Source: Paraburkholderia sp. Tr-20389 (GTDB lineage: Bacteria; Pseudomonadota; Gammaproteobacteria; Burkholderiales; Burkholderiaceae). Taken from it: a DNA stretch of 64,000 nucleotides. Position numbers and translations under genes: made by a program. This document shows positions 44,424 through 52,281 of the stretch, one piece after another (positions within the stretch are counted from its first letter, which is position 1; each line of letters starts with the position of its first letter). The DNA is taken from positions 62,001-126,000 of the forward strand of contig NZ_JAAGPD010000028.1 in NCBI RefSeq assembly GCF_017104565.1, given 5' to 3'. Under the pieces are notes generated by a model. That model made no database searches. It worked only from the letters and a program-made list of their open reading frames with translations, and was not told where the DNA came from.

Positions 44424-44740
44424 GCACATCCAGAAGCTACGAGATCGTCACTATCGATCAGGCGAAGGTCTGGCTTCGCGTCGATGGCACAGCGATGGAC
44501 GCCGATATCGAACTCGCGATCGCGGGCGCGACAGCCTCTGTCTATGCGTATCTGAAGCGGCCCGAACCGTACTCAGAATCGGACCCAGCTCCCGCCAACG
44601 TCGTGCAAGCGATTGTTTTGCTGGCCGGCATGTTCATTCGAGATCCAGATATCGCAGACGCCTCATCGTGGCAGGCAGGCTATCCGCCCTCGCCCGTCGT
44701 CTCGATCCTGTATCCGCTTCGCGACCCCGCGATCTCATGA
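44420..44740 (+). CDS. head-tail connector (gp6-like)
   Basis: 106 residues: MSTSRSYEIVTIDQAKVWLR, DADIELAIAGATASVYAYLK, VVQAIVLLAGMFIRDPD. This matches HK97 gp6/phage_connect adaptors that sit below the portal. ATGA overlaps at both ends of the gene. Confidence 0.85.
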   Translation: MSTSRSYEIVTIDQAKVWLRVDGTAMDADIELAIAGATASVYAYLKRPEPYSESDPAPANVVQAIVLLAGMFIRDPDIADASSWQAGYPPSPVVSILYPLRDPAIS

Positions 44741-45138
44741 TCAGGCAAAGCGGCATCAAGGCTGGTCCGCTGAACCAGCGCGTCACGATCCAGCGGCCCA
44801 TCGTGATGGTCGATAGCGATTCGGGCGAGCCGGTCGTAACCGCGTGGGAGGACTTGCCCGCCGACCCGGAGGTGTGGGCCGCGATCGAAACGATGAAGGG
44901 CATGGAGTACCTCGCTTCCGCCGAGTTCCGTTCGGGCGTGACTACACGCATCCGCGTGCGCTGGCGCGACGACCTTAACTCGGCCATGCGCGTGTTGTTC
45001 CGGCTGATGAAAAGCGACGGTACCCTGGTGCGCGAGACGGTGTACGAAATCCAGTCGGTCCTTCCGCAGTACCAGTCCATGTCCGAGGTGCATCTGATGT
45101 GCGCCGATGGCGTGATCACCGAGGGAGGTCAGCCTTGA
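44737..45138 (+). CDS. head closure protein (gp7 / SPP1 gp16-like)
   Basis: 133 residues, MIRQSGIKAGPLNQRVTIQR start (RVTIQRP is the typical beta strand of this family), with VWAAIETMKGMEYLASAEF and VYEIQSVLPQYQSM. It closes the head after packaging. The ATG overlaps the previous stop by 4 nt. Confidence 0.85.
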   Translation: MIRQSGIKAGPLNQRVTIQRPIVMVDSDSGEPVVTAWEDLPADPEVWAAIETMKGMEYLASAEFRSGVTTRIRVRWRDDLNSAMRVLFRLMKSDGTLVRETVYEIQSVLPQYQSMSEVHLMCADGVITEGGQP

Positions 45139-45638
45139 AGATCGATCTCGAGGTCAAGGGTCTCAAGGAGATCGAGCAGTTCCTGGCGACGCTGCCCGAC
45201 GAGGTGTCGCGAAAGATGCTCTATGGCGCGCTGATGGGTGGTGCGAAACCGATCATGGATCAGGCCAGGGAGAATGTGCTGCGCAACTTCGGCAATTCAG
45301 CGCGCTTCACGCACACGCTCGAAGAGTCACTCGTCCGTGGTCGGGTTCGCAAGACGGGCCTCGCCGCACGCGTCGACGTGAAGATCAGGAAGGGCAAGGT
45401 CCGCGATCGCATGATCAAGAACGGCGTCATCAAGCCGCACGGCGACGACGCGTTCTACGGTCGTTTCCTCGAGTTCGGCACCTCGAAGATGCCCGCCTAC
45501 CCCTTCCTCAAACCCGCCGCCGATGCGAAGGCTGGCGAATCTATCAAACGCTTCAACGGCACGCTCATGAAACGCATGGCGAAGTGGTGCAAGGAGAACG
45601 GCGTGGTCTATCGCTCGCCGGGAGGCATGACGTCATGA
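45135..45638 (+). CDS. HK97 gp10-type head-tail joining protein
   Basis: 167 residues from TTG 45135, which overlaps the previous stop (TTGA) and follows GAGGGAGG. MKIDLEVKGLKEIEQFLATL and YGRFLEFGTSKMPAYPFLKP are diagnostic of HK97 gp10. The unusual start codon is needed to include the N-terminal strand. Confidence 0.88.
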   Translation: MKIDLEVKGLKEIEQFLATLPDEVSRKMLYGALMGGAKPIMDQARENVLRNFGNSARFTHTLEESLVRGRVRKTGLAARVDVKIRKGKVRDRMIKNGVIKPHGDDAFYGRFLEFGTSKMPAYPFLKPAADAKAGESIKRFNGTLMKRMAKWCKENGVVYRSPGGMTS

Positions 45639-45994
45639 CGGGCGACGAACTCTTTGCGCTGCTCGATCAGGCGCTGCCCGGTCGGGTGTTCAAGGCGCTC
45701 GCGCCTCAGGGCACCGCCGAGCCGTATGTGATCTATGCACTGACCTCGGGTATGCCGCGCAACACGATGTGCGGCAACGCCCACTGCACGCAGATGAGTT
45801 ACCGCGTGGACTCCTATGCGAAGACACAGCGCGATGCGTTTGCCGCGATCGATGCGATCGGCGTGCTGGTCGACGCGTGCGAGGGCGATCCGCTCATCGA
45901 GAACCGGCAGGACATGTACGAGCAAGACACGCGCATCCACCGTGTGAGCGTGGTTCTTTCAACCTGGCAGCTTGACGACGAGGTGCTGAAATGA
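45635..45994 (+). CDS. tail completion protein (DUF3168-like)
   Basis: 119 residues starting MTGDELFALLDQALPGRVFK, with PYVIYALTSGMPRNTMCGN and YRVDSYAKTQRDAFAAIDAI. This matches the small tail-terminator/completion proteins placed between gp10 and tail tube. ATGA junctions on both sides. Confidence 0.82.
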   Translation: MTGDELFALLDQALPGRVFKALAPQGTAEPYVIYALTSGMPRNTMCGNAHCTQMSYRVDSYAKTQRDAFAAIDAIGVLVDACEGDPLIENRQDMYEQDTRIHRVSVVLSTWQLDDEVLK

Positions 45995-47199
45995 AGAAGG
46001 CTATCAGCGCGCAGAAAACGCGCATGTATCTGGAGAACCCCGATGCGTCCGCCGCTGCAACGGGCCTTCTCAAGGGTGGATCGAAGTCGAAGCCCTGCGT
46101 GGTGATCTTCAACGACGCATCGAAACTGCGCAATGGTGCTGCGATCCTGCTTATCGGCACCGGGTGGGCGAGCCTCGACGGCGGCACGTGGGTCTTGCAG
46201 AACATCGACTTCGATGCCAAGACCGCCGAGCTTGCGAACAGCGACACGAGCGCCGAGACGGAGAACTTCGGTTCAAACGCCGCGTGGGTACTGCACGCCT
46301 ATATCGACGTCTGTGCAGTCTCCTATCAGATCAACCAGAACGCCGCCGCCGATATCGACACGACGACGCTCTGCGACGAAGAAAAGACCTCGCTAGTCGG
46401 CTTCGGGGACCCCGGCACGCTTACGTTCGACTTCTTCATCGATCCGACCGACCCGGACTATCAGGCGCTGCGCGACGCGCAGAAGGACGGCAAGACGCGC
46501 ATGTTCGAGATCGTCTACCGCAACAAGGCGGTCCGTACGCTGCCAGTGATCGTACAGTCGGTCAACGAGTCGGGTGGTGTCGATCAGGCGGTGCAAGGCT
46601 CAGCCACGCTGAAGATCACCGGCCCCGATGTGCTCACCATGCCGCCCGGCCAGACGACCGATAACTACGTGCTGATCCCGGTGCTCTCGCCGACCGAGGG
46701 TCCGCAGCCGCTCGAAGTCACGCTCACGCTCAACGAGGCAGGCGGTCAGGCCACCAGGTTCGCGATCGACTGGAGGGACGGCGGCTCACCCGAATATGTG
46801 ACCACGCATCAGGCGAAGCACACCTACGACAAGGCAGGCACCTTCATGCCGTCCGTGATCGCAACTGTCGCTGGCTCGCTCACGGCACCCTTTAAAGCAC
46901 AGAACGCGGTCACGGTCGCGGCTCCACCTTATGTGCTGACCGCCTCAGTCGTCCCGACCGATGGAGTCGCGCCGCTTGCCGTGACGCTCACGCTCGACGA
47001 AGCGAACGGCACTGCCGATTACTTCGACGTCGATTGGGGCGAAGGCGGGTCCGCCCAGCGCGTAAGCGATCTCACGCAGCAGCATTCCTACGCGAACGCG
47101 GGCGGTCCCTATGCGGTGTCTGTCACGCCGACCGTCGGCGGTGTGTCGGGTGCGGCGGTCGCGGCGGGCAGCGTGACCGTGACGGCTGCGGGAGGTTGA
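45991..47199 (+). CDS. major tail tube protein with PKD/Ig-like domains
   Basis: 402 residues. The N-terminal ~225 residues form the tail tube fold (SLVGFGDPGTLTFDFFIDPT, FEIVYRNKAVRTLPVIVQSV). Two tandem PKD-like domains follow at ~230-315 and ~318-400: FAIDWRDGGSPEYVTTHQAK with HTYDKAGTF, and FDVDWGEGGSAQRVSDLTQQ with HSYANAGG. Surface Ig-like domains on tail tubes are thought to promote weak attachment to carbohydrates. Confidence 0.85.
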   Translation: MKKAISAQKTRMYLENPDASAAATGLLKGGSKSKPCVVIFNDASKLRNGAAILLIGTGWASLDGGTWVLQNIDFDAKTAELANSDTSAETENFGSNAAWVLHAYIDVCAVSYQINQNAAADIDTTTLCDEEKTSLVGFGDPGTLTFDFFIDPTDPDYQALRDAQKDGKTRMFEIVYRNKAVRTLPVIVQSVNESGGVDQAVQGSATLKITGPDVLTMPPGQTTDNYVLIPVLSPTEGPQPLEVTLTLNEAGGQATRFAIDWRDGGSPEYVTTHQAKHTYDKAGTFMPSVIATVAGSLTAPFKAQNAVTVAAPPYVLTASVVPTDGVAPLAVTLTLDEANGTADYFDVDWGEGGSAQRVSDLTQQHSYANAGGPYAVSVTPTVGGVSGAAVAAGSVTVTAAGG

Positions 47200-47200
47200 C

Positions 47201-47533
47201 ATGAACGATCGGCTTCCTGCCCCGCAGCGCGAGAAACTCTTTGTCGTCCAGCCGAAGGAGACGGTCGTCGAAACGGACTCCTTCGGCGCGGTCACGCTGC
47301 GCGCGATGAACGTGCGGCGCTTCCGCGAGCTATCGCAGAAGCTCAATGACGAGCGGCCCGAGGACTTCGGTTACGACATTTTGTGCGAGATGGCGCGAGG
47401 CCCGAACGGCGAACGCTTCACCCCATCTGCGATCGCGGGCCTGCCCGCCCACGTGCTGCCCGATCTGCGCAAGCTGGTCGACGCGGCGGTGCTGCTGTGT
47501 GGTCACAAGCCTGCCGATGCAAAAAAAGGCTGA
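47201..47533 (+). CDS. tail assembly chaperone (gpG-like)
   Basis: 110 residues, MNDRLPAPQREKLFVVQPKE start. It sits between tail tube and tape measure, the lambda G position. It ends GHKPADAKKG right after a run of seven A, where a -1 shift yields the longer GT-type product. Confidence 0.8.
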   Translation: MNDRLPAPQREKLFVVQPKETVVETDSFGAVTLRAMNVRRFRELSQKLNDERPEDFGYDILCEMARGPNGERFTPSAIAGLPAHVLPDLRKLVDAAVLLCGHKPADAKKG

Positions 47534-47721
47534 CCGACCCGGTGATGCGCCTCGTCTTTGCGGTGGCCTCACACCTGCATATGACGGCCGGGGAAGTCGA
47601 AGCGCGCATGGATTCGGACGAGCTTTTCATGTGGGCGAACGTTCTCTTCGGGTGGGGCAACGTCCCCGGCGACGATGCCGAGGTGCTCTCTGTCGAGGAT
47701 GAAATAGCAGCATGGAGGTAA
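47201..47721 (+). CDS. tail assembly chaperone, -1 frameshift product (gpGT-like)
   Basis: After slipping at 47521-47527 the reading continues KRLTDPVMRLVFAVASHLHM, TAGEVEARMDSDELFMWANV and ends VLSVEDEIAAWR at 47721, total 173 residues. The T-like extension has no start of its own with a ribosome site. As in lambda, the two forms in a fixed ratio would coat the tape measure protein during tail assembly. Confidence 0.8.
47521..47527 (+). promoter_or_regulatory. programmed -1 frameshift heptamer A AAA AAA
   Basis: Zero-frame codons AAA AAA preceded by A, followed by GGC TGA. Correct phase for tandem slippage into the T frame. Confidence 0.8.
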
Positions 47722-47725
47722 GGCA

Positions 47726-49822
47726 ATGGCATCCGCCGGTTCGCTGATCTTCGAACTCGCCGCAGACGTGGCACACCTTCGTCAGGACATGGCGAAGGCG
47801 AACGACACAATCACGTCATCGCTCAAGGGCATATCGAACTCTGTCGCGGGCATTGCGGCCCTTCAGGGCGCGCAGTTCGCGATGTCTTTCGCGAAGGGCT
47901 TCGCGGACAAGGTTAAGGAAGCCATCGACGAGATGGATGCGCTCGGCAAGCTGGCGCAGCGCATCGGCACCACCACCGCCGAGATCTCCGCGCTCGCCTA
48001 TGCCGGTCAGTTCGCAGGCGTGGGCCTCGACGATCTGACGACCGCGTTCAAGGGCCTAAACAAGTCCCTGCTCGAATCGCGCGATCCGTTGAGCGATAGT
48101 GCTGCCGCGTTCAAGGCGCTCGGCCTGAACGCTGAAGAGTTACGCAAGATGGACCCAGGCAAGGCGTTCGAAGAGATCGCTGCCGTCTTTCCCCAGTTTG
48201 CGGACGGAGCCGAGAAGGCCGCGGTAGCGACGCAGCTTTTCGGCAAGCAGGGGCAGGCGCTGATCCCGCTGCTGAACGGCGGCAAGGACGGCATCGAGGC
48301 GATGCGTAAAGAGGCCGAGGACATGGGCCTCATTGTGTCGACCTCGACCGCCAAGGCGATGGGCGATCTGAACGACGACCTCACGCGCATCAGCAATCTC
48401 GGCAAGGGGGCAGCCGCCGTGATGGCGACCGAGATGCAGCCCGCCATTGCCGAGGTGGTCAAGATTCTCAAGGACGCCGCCACCGAGGGCACCGTGTGGA
48501 ACGGCGTGCTCGAAGCGATCGTCGGCACCGCGAAGGTTGCCATGCAGGTGATCGTCGGTCTGACGGGCACCCTCTCCGCGTTCGCGAAGCTGGCCTCTGC
48601 AGTCGGCACCGCGCTCAATCAGCCGGCCTCGCTCGAAGGCATGAAGAACGCCGCGAATATCGTATCGGACGCGTGGAATCAGGCGCGCGACGATCTCACG
48701 AAGGTTCACGACGCGCAGGTGCGTATCGGCAAGTCCGCCTCCGAGTCCGAGAAAGCGACGAAGGCCGAGGCCGATGCGGTGAAGTCGATCGACTCGCGGC
48801 CCGTCCTCCAGTTCACTGCGAACCTCGATGCGAACGCGAAGGCGGCAAAGAAGGCAAAGAAGGAGGTCGACGAGTACGCGAACATGCTCCAGTCGCTGCA
48901 GGAGCAATACCGCTCCGCGCAGGCGAACGGCGACGAGATGCTCATGCTGCTCACCGATCCGAAGTTCGCCAAATTCACCGCCGAGCAGCAACGCAACCTC
49001 ACCGACATCAGGCAGGCCACGCTCGATCTGACCGCGGCAAACGAAGCGGCGAAGAAGGCAGAGGAGGATTTGCAGAAGGTGCGCGACGACGCCGACAAGG
49101 CCGAGATCGCGCGTGTCGAAGGGCTGCGCACGCTGGCCGATACGACGCTCGATGCGCTCGATCCGACGCGCGAATACGTGCGCACGATGACCGACCTCGT
49201 TGCTGCGCAGCAGGCCGGGTTTCTCTCGACCGAGCAGCTTGCCGCCGCGCAGGAGGTGCAGGCGAAAAAACTGCAGGAGGCAATGGACAAGACCGATCCG
49301 ATGAAGGATCAGATCAAGTCGCTGCAGCAGGCGATCGAAGGCTTCGGCAAGAATTCGAGCGACGCCCTCGTGGACTTCATGTTCAGCACCAAGGACGCGA
49401 GCGTGAGCTTTGGCGAGATGGTGACGGCAATGCTGAAAGACCTCGCCAAACTGCTCGTCTATAAAAACGTCTTTGAGCCGCTCGTCGGCAGCATCAACAG
49501 CAGCGGCTGGACGAGCGTGCTGGCGGGCGTCTTCTCCGGCAATCGCATGGCCGGTGGCCCGGTGCAGCCTGGCTCGATGTATCGCGTCAACGAGACGCCG
49601 CTGCGCGGCGAGTACTTCGTGCCGAACGCACCCGGTCGCATCACGACTGGCGACGCCAGCGGCGGCGGCACCTCGATCGTCATCAACGTCAACGCCGACT
49701 CAGGCGCGGTCACCGCCGATGGCGACGGCGCGAAGGCGATCGAACTCGCCAAACGCATCGCCCTGATCGTCAAGCAGGTCATCGCCAACGAGAAACGGAC
49801 GGGAGGTCTGCTTGCATCATGA
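47726..49822 (+). CDS. tail tape measure protein
   Basis: 698 residues, long helices throughout. Tape-measure blocks: LGKLAQRIGTTTAEISALAY, FKGLNKSLLESRDPLSDSAA, FGKQGQALIPLLNGGKDGI. The coiled coil is at ~365-500, and the C-terminus (KTDPMKDQIKSLQQAIEGFG, RMAGGPVQPGSMYRVNE) is typical of lambda-like tape proteins. It is short, implying a short tail for a siphovirus of this type. Confidence 0.9.
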   Translation: MASAGSLIFELAADVAHLRQDMAKANDTITSSLKGISNSVAGIAALQGAQFAMSFAKGFADKVKEAIDEMDALGKLAQRIGTTTAEISALAYAGQFAGVGLDDLTTAFKGLNKSLLESRDPLSDSAAAFKALGLNAEELRKMDPGKAFEEIAAVFPQFADGAEKAAVATQLFGKQGQALIPLLNGGKDGIEAMRKEAEDMGLIVSTSTAKAMGDLNDDLTRISNLGKGAAAVMATEMQPAIAEVVKILKDAATEGTVWNGVLEAIVGTAKVAMQVIVGLTGTLSAFAKLASAVGTALNQPASLEGMKNAANIVSDAWNQARDDLTKVHDAQVRIGKSASESEKATKAEADAVKSIDSRPVLQFTANLDANAKAAKKAKKEVDEYANMLQSLQEQYRSAQANGDEMLMLLTDPKFAKFTAEQQRNLTDIRQATLDLTAANEAAKKAEEDLQKVRDDADKAEIARVEGLRTLADTTLDALDPTREYVRTMTDLVAAQQAGFLSTEQLAAAQEVQAKKLQEAMDKTDPMKDQIKSLQQAIEGFGKNSSDALVDFMFSTKDASVSFGEMVTAMLKDLAKLLVYKNVFEPLVGSINSSGWTSVLAGVFSGNRMAGGPVQPGSMYRVNETPLRGEYFVPNAPGRITTGDASGGGTSIVINVNADSGAVTADGDGAKAIELAKRIALIVKQVIANEKRTGGLLAS

Positions 49823-50229
49823 TCACTTCCACCTTCGACGAATGGCTGGCGCGCTGGAAGAACCCATCGCTCAAGGCCAGCGGCCTGATCTTTGACTGGT
49901 GCGTGACGAGCGCGCAGGCGGACGTCGAGCCGCGCGTGCGCATTGCGCAGTTCGGTGATGGTTATGCCCAGCGCCGCCCCGCAGGTATTAACACGCAGGA
50001 TCAGATGTGGAGCGTGTCGCTGAACAACGTCACCGAGTCGAAGGCGCAGGCCGTGCTCGACTTCCTCTCGGCGCGCAATGGCGTCGACGTGTTTAACTGG
50101 ACGCCGCCGCGCACTGACGTTGCGCTCGATGTGATCTGTGCGTCATGGTCGTGGACGTATGGCGACATGCTCCTTGACGGCGCGCGCACGATGAACGTGA
50201 GCGCCAGGTTCCAGCAGGTGCATCAATGA
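49819..50229 (+). CDS. minor tail protein gpM-like
   Basis: 136 residues. VEPRVRIAQFGDGYAQRRPA and FLSARNGVDVFNWTPPR are the conserved gpM features. Located directly after the tape measure with ATGA overlaps on both sides. Part of the tail tip. Confidence 0.88.
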   Translation: MITSTFDEWLARWKNPSLKASGLIFDWCVTSAQADVEPRVRIAQFGDGYAQRRPAGINTQDQMWSVSLNNVTESKAQAVLDFLSARNGVDVFNWTPPRTDVALDVICASWSWTYGDMLLDGARTMNVSARFQQVHQ

Positions 50230-50924
50230 GCACGATCCAGGGCGCGGCACAGTCGCTGAACCCCGGTGCCGAGATTGCGCTGTACGTGCTCGACCTTTCC
50301 CGCTTCGGCGCGCAGACGGTCTACATGCACGCGGGCACCAACGCGCTCGACGGCGACGTGGTGTGGCAGGGCATCACCTACCAGCGTTATCCCGTCGCCG
50401 CGACCGGTTTCGAGATGAAGGGACAAGGCCCGCTGCCGCGCCCGAAGCTGGCGGTGTCGAACGTGACCGGGATCATGTCGGCGCTGTGCCGCCTCTACGG
50501 CGATCTCGTCGGGGCGAAGGTGATCCGCAGGCGCACATTGATGCGCTACCTCGATGCCGTCAACTTCCCGGGCGGTGTGAATCCCGACGCGGACCCGAAC
50601 GCGTACTTCCCTGACGACCTGTTCTTCGTCAACCAGAAGACGCATGAAGACCCGACCACGATCGAGTTCGAACTCGCGGTGGCCTTCGACGTACAAGGCG
50701 TGCAACTGCCTCGGCGCCAGATCATTCGCAACTCGTGTCCGTGGCGCTATCGCGGCGACGGCTGCGGCTATGCAGGGCCTCCCGTTGCGGACGTCAACGA
50801 CAACCCGACCACCGATGCGAACAGGGACGTCTGCGGCAAGCGGCTCAAGTCCTGCAAGCTGCGCTTCGGTGATGCGGGCTGGCTTCCCTTTGGCGCGTTT
50901 CCGGGCGCGTCCGCCTACCGATAG
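50226..50924 (+). CDS. minor tail protein gpL-like (Fe-S type)
   Basis: 232 residues. N-terminal lambda L fold (VYMHAGTNALDGDVVWQGIT). The C-terminal part has four conserved cysteines, CPWRYRGDGCGYAGPP and DVCGKRLKSC, which in lambda L bind an oxygen-sensitive 4Fe-4S cluster. Tail-tip assembly. Confidence 0.9.
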   Translation: MSTIQGAAQSLNPGAEIALYVLDLSRFGAQTVYMHAGTNALDGDVVWQGITYQRYPVAATGFEMKGQGPLPRPKLAVSNVTGIMSALCRLYGDLVGAKVIRRRTLMRYLDAVNFPGGVNPDADPNAYFPDDLFFVNQKTHEDPTTIEFELAVAFDVQGVQLPRRQIIRNSCPWRYRGDGCGYAGPPVADVNDNPTTDANRDVCGKRLKSCKLRFGDAGWLPFGAFPGASAYR

Positions 50925-50944
50925 CCGAGGTGAGGAGATACGGG

Positions 50945-51727
50945 ATGAACACACCCACGCCCGACTTCACTGCGGTGCTGCCAATGATCCAGCTTCACGC
51001 TGACGCCGTGGCCCCGCGCGAGTGCTGCGGCCTCGTGGTGCGCAAGCCCGATGGCGCGTTGGAGTACATGCCATGCCGCAACGTCGCGCACGCCGACGAC
51101 CAGTTCACGATCTGCCCCGAGGACGCGGCGCACGCCGAGGATACAGGCGTGGTCGTCGCCTATGCGCACTCGCATGTGTTCGTGCCGCCCACCCCCACCG
51201 ACGCCGATCGCGCGTCGATGGCGGCGACTGGCCTGCCGTGGATCATCGTCAACCACCCGCTCGGCTCGTACACGGTCAACCAGCCGTTGCCATTTTTGGC
51301 ACCGTTTGTCGGGCGCGCGTTCGTGCATGGCGTGCATGACTGCTACGGCATCGTGCGTGACTGGTATGCGGGCGAACTCGGCATCACGCTCAACGATTAC
51401 CCGAGGCAGTACGGCTGGTGGGATCGCGAGGACGGCCCCGACCTCTATCGCGAGAACTTCGGGCACGAGGGTTTCGTCGTCGTGCATGAAGGCGCACTCG
51501 ACGCGGCGTCGCTCGGCTCGCTACGCCCGCACGATCTGCTGCTCATGCGCATCCGCGCCAAGCGCGACAACCACATGGCGGTCTACGTGGGTGGCAACGT
51601 GATCCTCCATCACCTCGTCGACCAGCTGTCGCGCCGCGAGACATTGCAGGAGTTCTATCAGCGCCGCACCACCGCCGTTCTACGGCATCGCTCGATGCTC
51701 GACCTCAAGGAGGAGGTGCAATGCTGA
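50945..51727 (+). CDS. tail tip protein gpK-like (JAMM plus NlpC/P60)
   Basis: 260 residues, start MNTPTPDFTAVLPMIQLHAD with GAGGAG 8 nt upstream. JAMM metallopeptidase motif AYAHSHVFVPPTPTDAD (HxH...D) at ~75-90. NlpC/P60 peptidase at ~120-240 with catalytic C in HGVHDCYGIVRDWY and H in KRDNHMAVYVGG. Likely cleaves peptidoglycan or processes tail tip during entry. Confidence 0.9.
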   Translation: MNTPTPDFTAVLPMIQLHADAVAPRECCGLVVRKPDGALEYMPCRNVAHADDQFTICPEDAAHAEDTGVVVAYAHSHVFVPPTPTDADRASMAATGLPWIIVNHPLGSYTVNQPLPFLAPFVGRAFVHGVHDCYGIVRDWYAGELGITLNDYPRQYGWWDREDGPDLYRENFGHEGFVVVHEGALDAASLGSLRPHDLLLMRIRAKRDNHMAVYVGGNVILHHLVDQLSRRETLQEFYQRRTTAVLRHRSMLDLKEEVQC

Positions 51728-52281
51728 CCGTGCGCTTCTACGGCGATCTGCGTCGCCGCTTCGGCGGGGAATGGACACTCGCGGCACGCAGCCCGCGCGA
51801 GGCGCTGCACGCGCTGATGACACAGCTACCCGGCCTGCGCGGCTATTTCCGCAAGCACGCCACGCGCTCGTTCCTCGTGCGCGGCAAGGATCAGGACTAC
51901 GACGGGCACGACCTGCACTACCCCCTCGTAACGGGCGTGCTGAAGGTGGTGCCGCTCGTTCAGGGCGCAGGCGCCTTCGGCAAGATTCTCGCGGGCGTCG
52001 TGATCGCGGCGGTCGGCGTGTTCGTGCCAGTGGTCGGCACGGCGATGATCAGCCTCGGCGCGTCGCTCGCGCTCTCCGGTATTGCGCAACTGCTCGCGCC
52101 GCGGCCGAAGGCGACGGCCACGCCCGAGAAGGCCGACAACGAGCCGTCACTCGCGTTCGATGGCGCGGTCAACACGATGGGACAAGGTGGGCCGGTGCCC
52201 CTGGGCTATGGGCGACTGCTGGTCGGCAGTGCGATCGTGAGCGTGGGCTTCTCGACCAATAACGAGATCGTGGTGAACTGA
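51721..52281 (+). CDS. tail assembly protein gpI-like
   Basis: 186 residues. The N-terminus LTVRFYGDLRRRFGGEW is ubiquitin-like, followed by a glycine/alanine-rich hydrophobic middle (ILAGVVIAAVGVFVPVVG) and C-terminal GGPVPLGYGRLLVGSAIVS. Overlaps both neighbours; needed for tail initiation. Confidence 0.88.
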   Translation: MLTVRFYGDLRRRFGGEWTLAARSPREALHALMTQLPGLRGYFRKHATRSFLVRGKDQDYDGHDLHYPLVTGVLKVVPLVQGAGAFGKILAGVVIAAVGVFVPVVGTAMISLGASLALSGIAQLLAPRPKATATPEKADNEPSLAFDGAVNTMGQGGPVPLGYGRLLVGSAIVSVGFSTNNEIVVN

